From the NCBI RefSeq assembly GCF_015624505.1, contig NZ_CP061379.1, positions 1,984,001-2,048,000 on the forward strand: DNA of 64,000 nt, in the 5' to 3' direction. Below are positions 62,882 to 64,000 of this stretch, in pieces; positions within the stretch are counted from its first letter, which is position 1, and each line of letters starts with the position of its first letter. The DNA comes from Bradyrhizobium commune. GTDB taxonomy: Bacteria > Pseudomonadota > Alphaproteobacteria > Rhizobiales > Xanthobacteraceae. Under the pieces are notes generated by a model, which had not been told where the DNA came from, made no database searches, and saw nothing but the letters and a program-made list of their open reading frames with translations. Position numbers and translations under genes: made by a program.

Positions 62882-64000
62882 GTGTCGCATAAGCTTGTCC
62901 CGGCGCTTCTTGCCGCCATCCTCCTCGCCATCTCCGCTCTCTCCAGCGCCCGCGCCGAGCCGGCCGCGCCTGCCGCGAGCAGCGCCGCTGCGCTGTCGCC
63001 CGACGAGGCGAGGCGCGCATTGGAGACGCTCCAGGACGACCAGAAGCGCGCGCAGATGATCGACACCTTGCGTGCGATTGCGAACGCGTCGGGTCCGCAG
63101 CAGGCGGCGGCGCCGGCGCCCGCGCCGAAATCGCCGATCCCGCTTTCGGCCGACGGTCTCGGGGCGCAGCTTCTGCTCACCGTATCCGAGCAGATCGGCG
63201 AGGTTTCGCGCGAGGTCGCCGACATGGCGCGGACGCTCACTCATTTTCCGGCGTTCTACTACTGGATCGTGCGGACCGCGAACGATCCTGCGGCCTATAA
63301 TCTGCTGATCGAGATCGCCTGGAAGCTGGCGCTGGTGTTTGGCTGCGCTTTCGCGGCGGAATGGGTGATCTTCCGCCTGATCCGACGGCCGGTCGCGTTC
63401 CTGGAAGCGCGCGTGCCGCAGACCGCGCGCCTGCCGGCGCAGACGTTGCCGATTGCCGACCCGCCGTCGTCGGTGACCGATGTCACCCCTTCGCCGGAAT
63501 TGCACAGCCGCCGCCACAGCCTCGCGCGCGTCTGGCAATTGCTGCTGCGGCTGCCCTTCGTGCTCGGCCGCCTCGTGCTCGAACTGCTTCCAGTGATCGT
63601 TTTCGTCGGCCTCGCCACCACCCTGCTCGGAACGGAGATCGGCGAGCCCGCTACCGTCCGCCTCGTCATCCTCGCTGTCGTCAACGCCTACGCGTTCTCG
63701 CGCGGGCTGATCTGCGTCGTTCGTGCATTGGCAGGGCCGTTCGGCCTGTTTCCGGTCCGCGCAGAGACCGCGGCCTATATCGAGATCTGGGCGCGCCGCA
63801 TCGTCGGCGTCGGCGTCTCCGGCATCGCTTTTGCGAATGTCGCATTGCTGCTCGGGCTGCATCGTGCCGGCTACGCGGCGCTGTTGCGCATGGTGATGCT
63901 GGTCGTGCATCTCTTCATCGTCGTCATCATCCTGCAATGCCGCCGCCAGGTCGCGGACGCCATTCGCGCGCCGGCGGACCGGCAGGGGATCGCAGCGCGG
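62882..64000 (+). CDS. MscS family mechanosensitive ion channel, 3' end outside the window
   Basis: At least 373 residues with no stop before the edge. The GTG at 62882 has AGGAA upstream and begins a signal peptide (LVPALLAAILLAISALSSARAEP). A periplasmic helical region (Ala-rich, LETLQDDQKRAQMIDTLRAIANA) and several transmembrane helices from about residue 135 follow, as in the large YbiO-like members. The pore-forming MscS domain would lie beyond 64000. The channel would release solutes after osmotic downshift. Confidence 0.75.
   Translation, partial: MSHKLVPALLAAILLAISALSSARAEPAAPAASSAAALSPDEARRALETLQDDQKRAQMIDTLRAIANASGPQQAAAPAPAPKSPIPLSADGLGAQLLLTVSEQIGEVSREVADMARTLTHFPAFYYWIVRTANDPAAYNLLIEIAWKLALVFGCAFAAEWVIFRLIRRPVAFLEARVPQTARLPAQTLPIADPPSSVTDVTPSPELHSRRHSLARVWQLLLRLPFVLGRLVLELLPVIVFVGLATTLLGTEIGEPATVRLVILAVVNAYAFSRGLICVVRALAGPFGLFPVRAETAAYIEIWARRIVGVGVSGIAFANVALLLGLHRAGYAALLRMVMLVVHLFIVVIILQCRRQVADAIRAPADRQGIAAR

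Overview
The window looks like chromosomal DNA of a Bradyrhizobium-type alphaproteobacterium (Rhizobiales). The evidence is high GC, a circularly permuted two-piece tmRNA whose tag reads ANDNFAPVAQAA, families typical of this group (DUF2336, DUF3551, DUF4169, SspB), several copies of palindromic intergenic repeats (GGTGGGCACGGCGCAA and GATGGGTTTCGCTTCCGCTC types), and alpha-type promoters (TTGACA with CTACGT or TATGTT). No phage, IS element, CRISPR array, rRNA or tRNA was seen. The genes are dense and mostly metabolic, transport or regulatory.

Layout. 1-13.6 kb: accessory and regulatory genes. These are DUF2336, a RoxA-like dihaem cytochrome c, a methyltransferase, a very large SAM-cyclase-ATPase-TPR protein overlapping a fatty acid hydroxylase, an SDR/TetR divergent pair, a MerR/quinone oxidoreductase divergent pair, a DUF417 membrane protein and a GNAT. 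13.6-16.9 kb: a KaiC-like ATPase translationally coupled to a hybrid histidine kinase. 17.3-22.9 kb: feoAB iron uptake, an RHH/DUF4169 pair, fumC, sspB and the split tmRNA. 22.9-26.5 kb: two-gene ChrA and tctBA. 26.7-32.7 kb: thyA-GNAT-folA, then the protein quality control module hflK-hflC-DUF2065-degP. 32.8-34.7 kb: serB and miaA, divergent.

34.7-41.8 kb is a branched-chain amino acid region. A strong promoter leads into a 21-codon leader peptide (Ile-Ile-Thr-Lys-Leu-Leu-Ile-Ala-Val-Val) with alternative hairpins and a terminator. It precedes ilvI, a threonine dehydratase-like gene, ilvH, a methyltransferase, two exporters (EamA, LysE) and ilvC. A candidate small RNA follows ilvC.

42.3-47.7 kb: an SDR, a ferric-reductase-like membrane protein divergent from a TetR gene with two near-identical operators, an orphan ABC-type binding protein and an LtaS-like membrane sulfatase. 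47.7-59.5 kb: three ABC transporters, namely an osmoprotectant system with fused permease and binding protein, an NMT1/THI5-SsuABC-type system, and a complete Liv-type system, followed by ppk2 and a DUF3551 gene. 59.7-64 kb: a periplasmic metallo-beta-lactamase-fold protein, a second orphan binding protein, a secreted HELLH protein and the start of an MscS-type channel that runs off the edge.

The clearest regulatory discoveries are the ilv attenuator, the split tmRNA beside its tag-binding adaptor SspB, the MerR long-spacer promoter with a perfect palindrome, and paired TetR operators at two divergent promoters. No wholly new system is evident. The least explained items are the cyclase-hydroxylase pair, the KaiC-kinase pair, the secreted HELLH protein and the small RNA candidate.
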